A stretch of 48,211 nucleotides of DNA from Vulcanimicrobiota bacterium (GTDB taxonomy: Bacteria > Vulcanimicrobiota > Vulcanimicrobiia > Vulcanimicrobiales > Vulcanimicrobiaceae), in NCBI GenBank assembly GCA_003136655.1, contig PLFC01000102.1:1-48211 (forward strand), read 5' to 3'. Under the pieces are notes generated by a model. It saw only the letters and a list, made by a program, of their open reading frames with translations. It made no database searches and had not been told where the DNA came from. Shown here one piece after another: positions 25,705 through 33,805 of this stretch (positions are counted from its first letter, which is position 1; each line of letters begins with the position of its first letter). The translations under genes were made by a program, and so were the position numbers.

Positions 25705-25760
25705 CCCGTCTCGGCGCACGCTCGGAGACGCGCGCATCTGCGGGAGCCGCCTGCGCAAGC

Positions 25761-26741
25761 GTGGGAGTAACGGCCGTGGAGATATCGACCATCCCGGCCG
25801 AGGAATACGTCGCTGCGGTGCTGCCCGAAACGCACGCGTTGTGGGGCGGGCAGCGCGACCTCGCGACGTATGCGAACGACTTCCGCGCCGTCGCCGACTC
25901 CACGTACGGCAGGCGCAGGCGTTTCACCGTCGGCGTGCGCGATGGGGGCAGCATCGCATCTTCGTGCAAACTGTACGATCGCGAGTTCCGCTGGGGCGAG
26001 CGTTCGCTGCGCGCCACGGGCATCGGTGCGGTCTTCACGCCGCCGGCGCTTCGCGGACGCGGTTATGCGAGCGCGATGCTGGGCGCGCTGCTCGATCAAG
26101 AGCGCGCCGCCGGACGCGACTTCGTTTTTCTTTTTTCCGACATCCATCCGGCGTTCTACGAACGCCTCGGCTTCACGACGCTGCCCTCGCGCATCCTGAC
26201 GCTGCGCGCCGCCTCGCTCGACGGCACGCCCGCGGGCGCGGTGCAGTTGAGCGAAGCCGATTGGGCAGGCGTGCGCCGCTGTTCCGACGCGCTCGAAGCG
26301 CAACGTCCGTGGGGCTTCAAACGGACGCCGTTGATTTGGGACTGGATCAAGCGCAAATTGACCGCACCGGGCCCGGCCTCGACGCAACCCGTCAACCTCG
26401 CGATCAAACGCGACCGGACGATCCTGACCTATGTGATCGGACGGCGCGTGCTCGAGGCGGACGCCTTCGTGTTCGACGACTTCGGATTCAACGGCGACGA
26501 GGGCCGCGCGCGCCTGCCGGCGCTCCTTCGTTCGGCGGCAGGCGATCTGGCGCGCGTCTCCGGCTGGTTGCCGCCGCCGGTCGCGCGCGAAGCGCTGCCG
26601 CGCGGCTCTGTCCGCGCGCGGAAGAGCGAGATCACCATGTTCGCCTGCGTCTCGCCTTTGGCGGTCGCCTGGCGAAGGGCGTTTGCCGCCGATCCGGCGG
26701 CTGGGCGCGCCGATCCGCTTTGGGAGGCCGACCACGTCTGA
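25761..26741 (+). CDS. GNAT family N-acetyltransferase (Eis-like)
   Basis: 326 residues. The acetyl-CoA site is IGAVFTPPALRGRGYASAML (Q/RxxGxG/A type). SDIHPAFYERLGF is the usual end of a GNAT core. The C-terminal half resembles the second GNAT-like/SCP domain of Eis-type enzymes. Substrate unknown. The GTG at 25761 is used; GTG 25776 is an alternative. No clear ribosome site. Confidence 0.78.
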   Translation: MGVTAVEISTIPAEEYVAAVLPETHALWGGQRDLATYANDFRAVADSTYGRRRRFTVGVRDGGSIASSCKLYDREFRWGERSLRATGIGAVFTPPALRGRGYASAMLGALLDQERAAGRDFVFLFSDIHPAFYERLGFTTLPSRILTLRAASLDGTPAGAVQLSEADWAGVRRCSDALEAQRPWGFKRTPLIWDWIKRKLTAPGPASTQPVNLAIKRDRTILTYVIGRRVLEADAFVFDDFGFNGDEGRARLPALLRSAAGDLARVSGWLPPPVAREALPRGSVRARKSEITMFACVSPLAVAWRRAFAADPAAGRADPLWEADHV

Positions 26742-26754
26742 GCGCGGCTGAGGG

Positions 26755-27420
26755 GTGCGTTCGCTCTCCGACGAAAACGCCGGCATGGCAGAGAGCGACC
26801 GGCAACGTCTGCTCGAGCGGGCGTTGGCATTGCCCCACGCGAGCGCAAGCGACTTCTTCGGCGACCGGCGTCCGCCCGCGGACGCCGACCCCGATCACCT
26901 CCGCGTGATCAACGATACGAGCCTGCGCACGCGGCTCATCGAAGTCGGCCTGGCCGAAGGCCTGCAGTCGCCGAAGGGCCCGCAAAAGATCGCTTCGATC
27001 CTACGCATCTATCCCGCTTTCGACGCACCCAGGCTTACCAACGGCGTGCGCAACGGCCGTCCGCCCGGACGCGCGCCCGGGCGTCCGGCGGGCCGCCCGC
27101 GCGGCGCCTCGATCGCAAGCTCGCCGGCGCGCGTGCTGCCCACTCTCGAAGAGTTGGAGGCGCTGATCGCGCGCATCCGCGAACTCGAACGCCAGGTCGC
27201 GGGCGAACTCTCGGCGGAGGTCGACGACCGGATCGAGCGCTTGAAGATCGCGATCGCATCCCAGCACGGCGAGGCGCTCGAAGCGACCTATCGCGAGTTG
27301 GGCGCCGCGCTCGAACAGAAACGTGCGTTGGCTTCACACGTGCGCGCCGAAGCGTTCAGCCGCGTCGAGAGCGACCAGAGTTTCGCGCCGCGCGTCTTCC
27401 TGCGCCTCTTGGCGCGCTGA
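26755..27420 (+). CDS. Unknown basic/coiled-coil protein
   Basis: 221 residues, not recognised. Residues 1-95 are a mixed helical region with SASDFFGDRRPPADADPDHL. A Gly/Pro/Arg-rich linker with GRP-type repeats (about 100-118) recalls AT-hooks. From about 128 onward a long helix rich in Leu, Glu and Arg (TLEELEALIARIRELERQ) should form a coiled coil. The start is uncertain: GTG 26755, or ATG 26785. It is 13 nt after the acetyltransferase and convergent with dinB. A DNA- or RNA-associated role is only a guess. Confidence 0.55.
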   Translation: MRSLSDENAGMAESDRQRLLERALALPHASASDFFGDRRPPADADPDHLRVINDTSLRTRLIEVGLAEGLQSPKGPQKIASILRIYPAFDAPRLTNGVRNGRPPGRAPGRPAGRPRGASIASSPARVLPTLEELEALIARIRELERQVAGELSAEVDDRIERLKIAIASQHGEALEATYRELGAALEQKRALASHVRAEAFSRVESDQSFAPRVFLRLLAR

Positions 27421-27435
27421 ACCAAAATCGGCTAA

Positions 27436-27452
27436 CCGCCGGTTTACGGCGG
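27436..27452 (-). terminator. Hairpin spanning the dinB stop codon
   Basis: CCGCCG / CGGCGG with loop GTTTA, the loop containing the dinB stop. On the minus strand it is followed by the T-rich TTAGCCGATTTTGG. It is placed between convergent genes. Confidence 0.4.
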
Positions 27453-28490
27453 CGCGAACAGCGAGATCTGCTCGGTCGCTTCTTCGGTGATGCCCGCGAC
27501 GCGCACGCCGAGCAGACGGATGGCTGCGTAATCGGCGTGCGCGCGTTCCAGGCAGCGTTCCGCCGCGGCGAAGATCGTCGCCGCATCGCGCGTCGGCTCG
27601 GCCAGTGAGGTCTGGCGGCCGACCACCGTAAAGTCGGCGCGCTTGAGCTTCACGCCGATCGTCGTGCCGCGCAGGCCGTGCTTGGACAGACGCTCCGCGA
27701 CGTCGCTCGCGAGTTCGCGCAGCACGTCGCGTAACTCGGTGCGTTCCGCGACGTCGTACTCGAAGGTGGTCTCGCTGGATACCGAACGCGTTTCGCGTCC
27801 GGCCTCGACCTTGCGGTCGTCGTGCCCGCGGGCGAGTTCGCGCACCTCGCGTCCCCACTTTCCGAAGAGCGCGAAGGCACGTTCGTCGGAAAGCGCCGCC
27901 ACGTCGCCGATCGTGACCACGCCGGCGGCAGCGAGCCTGGCTTGGGTCTTCGGGCCTACGCCCCAGAGCCGCCCCACGGGCATCGGCGCCAGATACTCCG
28001 CCTCCGTTCCGGGCGCGATCGTTTTGAGTCCGTCGGGTTTGCCGTCGTCGCACGCGATCTTGGCCACCATCTTCTGGGCGGCGACGCCGGCGCTGACCAC
28101 GAGGCCGACCTCACCGCCGACGCGTCGCTTCACGCGCGCGGCGAAGGCGCAGGCCGCTTCGAACGTGCCTTCGACTTCGACGAAGGCTTCGTCGAACGAA
28201 AGACCCTCGACGGCGCGCGCGCCGTCGGAGAAGATGGCGAAGCAGGCGCGCGAGAGTTCGCGATAGCGCTCGAACGTGGGCGGCACGACGACGAGATCCG
28301 GACAGGCCTCGAGCGCGCGATAGAGCGGCATAGCGGAGCGCACGCCGAAGGGCCGGGCTTCGTACGAAGCGGTGAGCACCACGGCGCGCCGGCTGCGGCC
28401 GGAGACCACGAGCGGCAGCCCGCGGAGCGCCGGGTCGTCGAGTTGCGCGACGGCCGCGTAGAACGCATCGAGATCGAAGTGGACGATCAC
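27444..28490 (-). CDS. dinB: DNA polymerase IV (Y family)
   Basis: 348 residues. First catalytic Asp in VHFDLDAFYAAV; SFDEAFVEV carries the other metal ligands. AGVAAQKMVAKIACD, LWGVGPKTQARLAAAGV (helix-hairpin-helix) and a little-finger domain follow. The C-terminus EQISLFAPP resembles a beta-clamp-binding peptide (QxxLF). Error-prone translesion synthesis. GTG start at 28490 overlaps the permease stop (GTGA). Confidence 0.95.
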   Translation of the reverse strand: MIVHFDLDAFYAAVAQLDDPALRGLPLVVSGRSRRAVVLTASYEARPFGVRSAMPLYRALEACPDLVVVPPTFERYRELSRACFAIFSDGARAVEGLSFDEAFVEVEGTFEAACAFAARVKRRVGGEVGLVVSAGVAAQKMVAKIACDDGKPDGLKTIAPGTEAEYLAPMPVGRLWGVGPKTQARLAAAGVVTIGDVAALSDERAFALFGKWGREVRELARGHDDRKVEAGRETRSVSSETTFEYDVAERTELRDVLRELASDVAERLSKHGLRGTTIGVKLKRADFTVVGRQTSLAEPTRDAATIFAAAERCLERAHADYAAIRLLGVRVAGITEEATEQISLFAPP

Positions 28491-29242
28491 GTCCCGCGGC
28501 GGCGCACCGTCTGCCACACGGCCGCACCCAATCCGGCCGCGGCCAAGGCCGCGCAGAGCGCGGTTTCGAGGAACGCCCGCGGCCAATCGATGCTGCCGTC
28601 GTTCGCAAAGAGATCCGCGGAGAGAGCGGTTACGTTGAAGCCGAGGGGCAGCAGCGCGCCCGCGACCGCGAAAGCCGCAACCAACCCCAGCGCCGCGGCG
28701 AATGCCGCCCGCGAAACGAACGCACCCGCCAGGAACACGACGCTCAAGAACGCGAGCGACGTGCAGAATGCGATCGTGGACGTGATCGCGACGGCGGCTA
28801 CGGGAAACGGTTCGTGCGCGATCGCACCGTGGATCGCGAGCACGAGCGTGCTGGTCGACGTCACGATCAAGAGCCACAGCGCGAGCACGCCGTACTTCAC
28901 GCCCACGATCGCTCCGAGCGGCGCCGACGAGCGGTACAGCAGCGGCCACGTGCGCGCCTCGCGCTCGCCCGCGAGCATGCCGGCGCCGCCGACGAGCGCC
29001 AACAGACACAGCACGCGCGGCAGGCTGCGCGCGCACCATTGGTTCTCGATGAACGCCGCGTACGACCGGAAGTTGCGCAGCACGATGCCGGCGGTCTCGT
29101 TCGAACCTTGCCGGGCTGCGTGCTCGAGCGAATACCCGAAGAAGAACGGCAGGATCGCGGTCACGATCAAGACCAGCGTGAAGCCGATCGACATCAGGAT
29201 CTTGCGCTCGACGTATTCCTTGCGCGCGAGTTCGCGGATCAC
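28487..29242 (-). CDS. ABC-2 type transporter permease
   Basis: 251 residues with about six hydrophobic segments (FTLVLIVTAILPFFFGY, LWLLIVTSTSTLVLAIHG, AFLSVVFLAGAFVSRAAFAA, others) and the ERKILMSIGF start typical of ABC-2 membrane subunits. The motif GMLAGEREARTWPLLYRSSA is characteristic of these exporters. GTG start at 29242 overlaps the upstream ABC ATPase-like gene (GTGA), and its stop overlaps dinB. Substrate unknown. Confidence 0.85.
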   Translation of the reverse strand: MIRELARKEYVERKILMSIGFTLVLIVTAILPFFFGYSLEHAARQGSNETAGIVLRNFRSYAAFIENQWCARSLPRVLCLLALVGGAGMLAGEREARTWPLLYRSSAPLGAIVGVKYGVLALWLLIVTSTSTLVLAIHGAIAHEPFPVAAVAITSTIAFCTSLAFLSVVFLAGAFVSRAAFAAALGLVAAFAVAGALLPLGFNVTALSADLFANDGSIDWPRAFLETALCAALAAAGLGAAVWQTVRRRGT

Positions 29243-29718
29243 GGCGCGGCCGCGTATTCGTTTGCCGGCGAAACCACGTCGAACAAGGCCTCCGCCGGCA
29301 CCGCATCGGCGGCGTAGGTCGCGATGACCTGGGCTGCGCGGCGCACGGCGCGCTCGAGCAATGCGACCGCGGCGGGCACGTCGAATTGCTCGGCCCGCTC
29401 GATGACGAGGGTGTCGGGCCGCGCGGCGGAGACGAGCGCCAGCACGAGCGCGCGCTGGTACACGGTCTTCATCCGCCGAACCTCGAGCTCGAGGCCCAGA
29501 CCCGTCGCCTGCAGATCCTCGGCCAGTTGCGCCGCGTCCCACCGCGCGTGGATCGCCGAATAGAAGCGCACCGCATCGGCCACGCGCATGTAGCCGTACA
29601 CGCGAAAATCGGCGCCGGCATAGCCGACGTCGCGCCGCGAGGAAAAGCGCGCGCGGAGCAACGCGTGGACGTCGTCGGAGGCATCGAGAAGAGCGATGCG
29701 CTCGTTGCTCGCGATCAG
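29239..29718 (-). CDS. Degenerate ABC ATPase-like protein without nucleotide-binding motifs
   Basis: About 159 residues. It aligns in outline with an ABC ATPase, but every nucleotide-binding motif is altered. ERIALLDASDDVHALLRA sits where ERIALLGPNGAGKST would be, so the Walker A Lys is gone. The Q-loop position reads GYAGADF, the signature position reads EVRRMKTVYQRALVLAL, and Walker B reads TLVIERAEQFD. It is also short for the family. It is coupled to the permease downstream (GTGA) and to nfo upstream. The best start is CTG 29718 inside the nfo stop (CTGA); no ATG or GTG precedes the homologous part. Likely a non-catalytic partner of the permease. Confidence 0.6.
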   Translation of the reverse strand: MIASNERIALLDASDDVHALLRARFSSRRDVGYAGADFRVYGYMRVADAVRFYSAIHARWDAAQLAEDLQATGLGLELEVRRMKTVYQRALVLALVSAARPDTLVIERAEQFDVPAAVALLERAVRRAAQVIATYAADAVPAEALFDVVSPANEYAAAP

Positions 29719-30560
29719 ACGCCCGCGCCTTCGAAGATCAGCCGGATCGTCTGCATGTTGCGGGCGTCGTCGGCCTCTTCGCCGGGCGTTTCCAGAATGG
29801 CCGCTTTGCCGCGCAGCTCCGGGTGCGCGGCGAGCGCGCGAAAGCCCTCGAACCCGATCAGACCTTCGCCGATGTGGAAGTGCCGGTCGCGGTGGCCGCC
29901 GAGCGGAATCTGCGTATCGTTGAAGTGGAACAGGTTCACCCGCTCGAGCCCGATCTCGCGGTCGGCGAGTTCCACGAACGCATCGACGCCCGCCTTCGCG
30001 TTTATCGCATAGCCCGCGGCCCAAGAGTGTGCGGTATCCAAGCACACGCCCAACTGCGGGTGTGCGAGCGCGCGGACGAAGGCACCGAGTTCCTCGAGCG
30101 TGCCGCCGCAGAGGTTGCCCGCGCCTGCGGAGTTCTCCATCACGAGGGTCACGCCGGCGGGAATCTCCGCGAGCGCGCGCTCCAGCGCGAGCACGACCTG
30201 GCCGAAGCCTTCGCCGCGGTCGCGCGTGCCGTACGAGCCCAGGTGCGTATTGACGTACGCGATCCCGCCCGCCGCCGCAGCCTCGAGATCGGCCTTGAGC
30301 AAGCGCAGCGAACCGGCCGCGATCTTCGGATCGTCGCTGGCCAGATTGATCAGATACGAGGTGTGGATGACCGCCGGCTCGATGCCGGCGGCCGCGCAGC
30401 GTTCCGCAAACGCGCCGAATGCCGCGCGGTCGAGGGCTTGCGGGCGATAACTGCGCGGATTGCTCGAAAATATCTGCAGGGCCGTGCAGCCCAGCCGTTG
30501 CGCGTAATCGACGGCCGGAAGCAAGCCGGCCTTGCTGTCGACGTGGAGCCCGAGCCGCAT
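29715..30560 (-). CDS. nfo: Endonuclease IV family AP endonuclease
   Basis: 281 residues. TIM-barrel fold with zinc ligands visible in AVIHTSYLINLAS, VNTHLGSYGT, LVMENSAGAGN, LGVCLDTAHSWAAGY, NLFHFNDTQIPLGGHRDRH and ILETPGEE. It cleaves DNA at abasic sites in base excision repair. ATG at 30560. Its stop is shared with the start of the ABC-like gene. Confidence 0.95.
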   Translation of the reverse strand: MRLGLHVDSKAGLLPAVDYAQRLGCTALQIFSSNPRSYRPQALDRAAFGAFAERCAAAGIEPAVIHTSYLINLASDDPKIAAGSLRLLKADLEAAAAGGIAYVNTHLGSYGTRDRGEGFGQVVLALERALAEIPAGVTLVMENSAGAGNLCGGTLEELGAFVRALAHPQLGVCLDTAHSWAAGYAINAKAGVDAFVELADREIGLERVNLFHFNDTQIPLGGHRDRHFHIGEGLIGFEGFRALAAHPELRGKAAILETPGEEADDARNMQTIRLIFEGAGV

Positions 30561-30561
30561 A

Positions 30562-31812
30562 TTAGCGCCGGAAGCGGAGTTTGTTCGCGCGCATGCCGCG
30601 GGGCATGAACGTCTGCACGCGTCCGCCGCCCATCGCGCGCGACGGATTCTTCTCGAAGGTGGTCTCGGTGATCAAGACCGCGTCGCTGGGATGCTCGCGG
30701 CGGCCCACGCGGCCGATCAACTGCTCGATCTCGCTCTCGCCGAAAGCGTCGGAATCGGTCACGATGATCAAGTCGGCGGCCGGAATGTCGAGCCCGCTGC
30801 CCACCAAATTCGTCGCGGCGAGGATCGACGGAGCTTTCTCCGTGAAGGCGCGCATCTCGGCGACGCGCGTCGTGCCGCCGTACACGCTGACGCCGCGCCG
30901 GCGCGAACGCTTCCCGTGCTCGGCGCTATCGGCCATGTCGCCGCGCAACTGCTGCACGTCGATGCCGTACCGTTCTTCGAGCCGCGCGGCGAGTTTGGGA
31001 ACGTCGCCGCGCGTGCGTCCGATGACGAAGATGCGCGACTTGCGTCCGAGGTGATCGCGAATCAACTCGTCCGCCCGCGCTAATTGTTCGGCGGCGGGTT
31101 CGCCCCAAACGCCCGCGACCTTGTGCACCTTGGTCGGCTGCACGTCGAAGGGCATCGCCCGCATTTGAATCTGGTTATTGAATGCGCCGACGCGTTCGAG
31201 GAAGGTGCGCAACTCGTTGGGCGTTGCCGAGGCGAAGAGCAGCGGACAATCCAGATCTTCGAGCAAGCGCAGGTGCTCGCGCTCGTCGAAGGCGTTGACG
31301 TCGTCGATGATGGTCAGCGCGCTGCGGTCGAGCACGTCCCAGAGGTCGTCGTTGGCGATCATCATCGCGCTGCCCACCACGAAGCGAATCGAGCGGTCGG
31401 CGAGGCCCTCCGCGAGACCGCGGCGCTCGCCGGGCGAGATGCCGCCGTGGATCTCGGCCACGCCGAGGCCGGTGCCTTCGAGGCGTTCGCGGAAATAGGT
31501 GCAGTCCTGACGCACGAGATCGCGCGTCGGCGCGACCAGGCACACGTACCCTCCGGTGCGCAACGCCTCGTTGATCGCCGTGCGCACCATGACCTCGGTC
31601 TTGCCCGAGCCCGTCGGCGCCTTGAGCAAGAATTCGAATTCGCCGGCGGCGAGCTTCGCGCCGATCGTGTCGATCGCCGACTGCTGGTCGTCGGTGAGGG
31701 CGAAGCGTTCGCCGGGCTGAACGAGTTCGCGCGCTTCGGCGACGGCTTGCGCGTTGGCATCGACGCGCTCCCAGACGGCGCGAGCGAGGTCGGTTACCTG
31801 TTGATTTCTGAT
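30562..31812 (-). CDS. Superfamily 2 (DEAD/DEAH-like) helicase
   Basis: 416 residues if started at 31812. Motif I KAPTGSGKTEV, Ia LVAPTRDL, motif II variant IIDDVNAFDE, motif III FASATP, IV VIGRTRG, V NLVGSGLDIPAADLIIV and VI QLIGRVGRRE. The first canonical start, TTG 31629, lies only three residues before motif I and would remove the Q-motif helix. In-frame coding sequence (LTDDQQSAIDTI and more) continues upstream, with no ATG, GTG, TTG or CTG until inside scpB. An ATC at 31810-31812, about 10 nt after AGGAG, is the best candidate start. It overlaps the scpB 3' end. Cellular role unknown; basic Arg-rich C-terminus. Confidence 0.8.
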   Translation of the reverse strand: MRNQQVTDLARAVWERVDANAQAVAEARELVQPGERFALTDDQQSAIDTIGAKLAAGEFEFLLKAPTGSGKTEVMVRTAINEALRTGGYVCLVAPTRDLVRQDCTYFRERLEGTGLGVAEIHGGISPGERRGLAEGLADRSIRFVVGSAMMIANDDLWDVLDRSALTIIDDVNAFDEREHLRLLEDLDCPLLFASATPNELRTFLERVGAFNNQIQMRAMPFDVQPTKVHKVAGVWGEPAAEQLARADELIRDHLGRKSRIFVIGRTRGDVPKLAARLEERYGIDVQQLRGDMADSAEHGKRSRRRGVSVYGGTTRVAEMRAFTEKAPSILAATNLVGSGLDIPAADLIIVTDSDAFGESEIEQLIGRVGRREHPSDAVLITETTFEKNPSRAMGGGRVQTFMPRGMRANKLRFRR

Positions 31813-32402
31813 GGTTCGGGTTCTCCTTCGGAACGCTCGACCGGCTCCGCCGTCGCGATCGGCAGCGGCAACTCGAGGGCCGCCGCATCGAGATCGACGG
31901 GCGGCAACTCGGCCAGCGAGCGTAAGCTGAACGACTCCAAAAATTCAGGCGTCGTCTTGTACTCCATGGGCCTGCCCGCAACGTCGCGGCGGCCGGCTTC
32001 GGCGATGAAGCGCCGGTCGACCAAGGTGGCCACGACCGAATCGACGTTCACGCCGCGAACGGCTTCGATTTCCGCCTTGCTGACGGGCTGCAGATAAGCC
32101 ACGATCGCCAGCGTCTCCATGGCGGCGGGCGAAAGGTTCGTTTTCGCGGGCAACAGATACGCCTCGACCACGTGGCGCACTGCGGGCGCGCTCGCGAAGC
32201 GATACCCTCCGGCGATCTCGCGGACGACGATGCCGCGATCGGCATACTCTTCGCTCAACTGTTGGAGAGCTTCGGCGACTTCGACGTGCGTCGCGCGGGT
32301 GAGTTTGACGATGGCGTCGATCGACAGCGATTCGGACGCCACGAAGAGCAAGGCCTCGAGCGAGCGCTTGAGTTCTCCGGTGGCGACTAGCTCAGTTTGC
32401 AT
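31794..32402 (-). CDS. scpB: ScpB, chromosome segregation/condensation protein
   Basis: 202 residues. Two winged-helix domains: ELKRSLEALLFVASESLSI at the start, VREIAGGYRFAS and the conserved LSPAAMETLAIVAYLQPVS, then EAVRGVNVDSVVATLVDR. Partner of ScpA and SMC in chromosome condensation. ATG at 32402, overlapping the scpA 3' end by 11 nt. The tail is acidic. Confidence 0.95.
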   Translation of the reverse strand: MQTELVATGELKRSLEALLFVASESLSIDAIVKLTRATHVEVAEALQQLSEEYADRGIVVREIAGGYRFASAPAVRHVVEAYLLPAKTNLSPAAMETLAIVAYLQPVSKAEIEAVRGVNVDSVVATLVDRRFIAEAGRRDVAGRPMEYKTTPEFLESFSLRSLAELPPVDLDAAALELPLPIATAEPVERSEGEPEPSEINR

Positions 32403-33141
32403 AGACCTCGCCGGCTTCGAAGGGCAGCAGCTCGAGTTGCACGTCCGGCGACTCCTGTTCGAAGCCGAGCCGGCGTTGCCGGATCAGCTCCAGGATGGCC
32501 AGGAAGGTCGCGATGACCCCCTCGCGGTTCAAGCCGTGACATAGCGACCGGAATTCGACGCGACCCCGCTCTCGCACCGCTCGTACCACGAATTCCATCT
32601 GCCGGGCCAGCGAGAAGCGCTCGCGGGCAATGGTCCGCTTCTCCGGACGGGCGTTGCGCAGGACGGCGAGCAGCGCCGCGGCCAGGCGCGCGGGCGCGAT
32701 GGCGTAGCGCTGCGCCACGGGCGCCTCCGGATCGCCGGCGTCGCGATAGTAGATCGCCGACGCCTCGTCTTGGCGACGCCGCAGCTCCTCGGCCACCCCT
32801 TTGTACTTGGAGTAGGCGATGAGCCGCCGCCTGAGCCGCTCCTCGACCTCTTCGGGCGTCTCCTCGCCTTCGGCCAAGAACTCGGCCGGCACCGGCGGCA
32901 GCAGCGACTTCGACTTCAGGAAGACCAGGGTCGCCGCGATGACCAGGTATTCGGCGGCAAGCTCGACGTCGAGGGCCTGCATGGCCGAGACGAAGTCGAA
33001 ATATTGCTGAGCGACCGACGCCAGCGGGACCGTCGCGATATCCAGTTGGTGCTGCTTGACCAGGGTCAGCAACAGGTCGAGGGGTCCGTCGAAGCCCTCG
33101 AGCGAGACGCGCAGGCCGCCATCGGCCGGCCCGGCGGTCAG
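32392..33141 (-). CDS. scpA: ScpA, chromosome segregation/condensation protein
   Basis: 249 residues. The N-terminal SMC-binding block reads VSLEGFDGPLDLLLTLVKQ, followed by FLKSKSLLPP and a C-terminal winged helix (ATFLAILELIRQRRL). The only canonical start (TTG 33072) would cut through the conserved GPLDLLL motif. The in-frame CTG at 33141, overlapping the Nudix TGA stop as CTGA, restores a normal N-terminus (TAGPADGGLRVSLEGFDGP). Part of an operon with scpB. Confidence 0.93.
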   Translation of the reverse strand: MTAGPADGGLRVSLEGFDGPLDLLLTLVKQHQLDIATVPLASVAQQYFDFVSAMQALDVELAAEYLVIAATLVFLKSKSLLPPVPAEFLAEGEETPEEVEERLRRRLIAYSKYKGVAEELRRRQDEASAIYYRDAGDPEAPVAQRYAIAPARLAAALLAVLRNARPEKRTIARERFSLARQMEFVVRAVRERGRVEFRSLCHGLNREGVIATFLAILELIRQRRLGFEQESPDVQLELLPFEAGEVYAN

Positions 33142-33638
33142 CGGCTCGCCGATTCCCGCACCGCCGGCTCTTGCGCGAGCGCGGCGGCGGCCGGGCCCAG
33201 TTCGAGCGGATCGGAACCCATCGCGGCCAGATGCTCGAGGCCGAGGTCGATCAGGCGCTTCTCGTTGACGTATTTGAGCGCTTTCTTGGCCGCCCTGATC
33301 TCGAACCAGGCCGCCTCATCCACCTCGTGGTCGTGATTGGCCGTGTCGCCCGAGAGGTAGCGCATCAGGTAGAAATGGACGGATTTCTTGTGCTTGGTGC
33401 GGTTCAGGAAGAACCAGTACGAGATGTCCGATAGCTTGGTCAGGATCTCGGCCCAACAGCCGGTCTCCTCGCGGACCTCGCGCAGGGCCGCCTGTTCGTG
33501 CGTCTCGCGCAGCTCGACGTGGCCTTTGGGCAGGCTCCAGACCCGCGGCTGGCCGCGTCCGATCAGGAGCGCCTCGAGAGTCGCACCATTCCGCCGCAGG
33601 ACGAGTCCTCCGGCCGAGACCTCGTACTTGATCCGCAT
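33138..33638 (-). CDS. Nudix hydrolase
   Basis: 166 residues. A perfect Nudix box GX5EX7REUXEEXGU is seen as GHVELRETHEQAAL followed by REVREETGC. The N-terminal VSAGGLVLRR is typical. It hydrolyses a nucleoside diphosphate linked to another moiety; substrate unknown. ATG at 33638 chosen (MRIKYEVSAGG); the upstream extension is not family-like. First gene of the scpAB run. Divergent from hemE across about 167 nt, which presumably hold both promoters. Confidence 0.9.
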   Translation of the reverse strand: MRIKYEVSAGGLVLRRNGATLEALLIGRGQPRVWSLPKGHVELRETHEQAALREVREETGCWAEILTKLSDISYWFFLNRTKHKKSVHFYLMRYLSGDTANHDHEVDEAAWFEIRAAKKALKYVNEKRLIDLGLEHLAAMGSDPLELGPAAAALAQEPAVRESASR

Positions 33639-33805
33639 GAGCCGCTTTCCGTCGAAAATGCGCCGGGTCAAATCCACGGCGCTTCTTGTTCTAAGTTTAG
33701 CAACCCGCGCCAAGAAGAAACGGTGCCATAGGACCACCCTTCTTTGGGTCCGGAGACGGGTGAAGCAGGCGGGGCCGGACGGCCGGGCGTGAGAACCCTG
33801 GGGCG

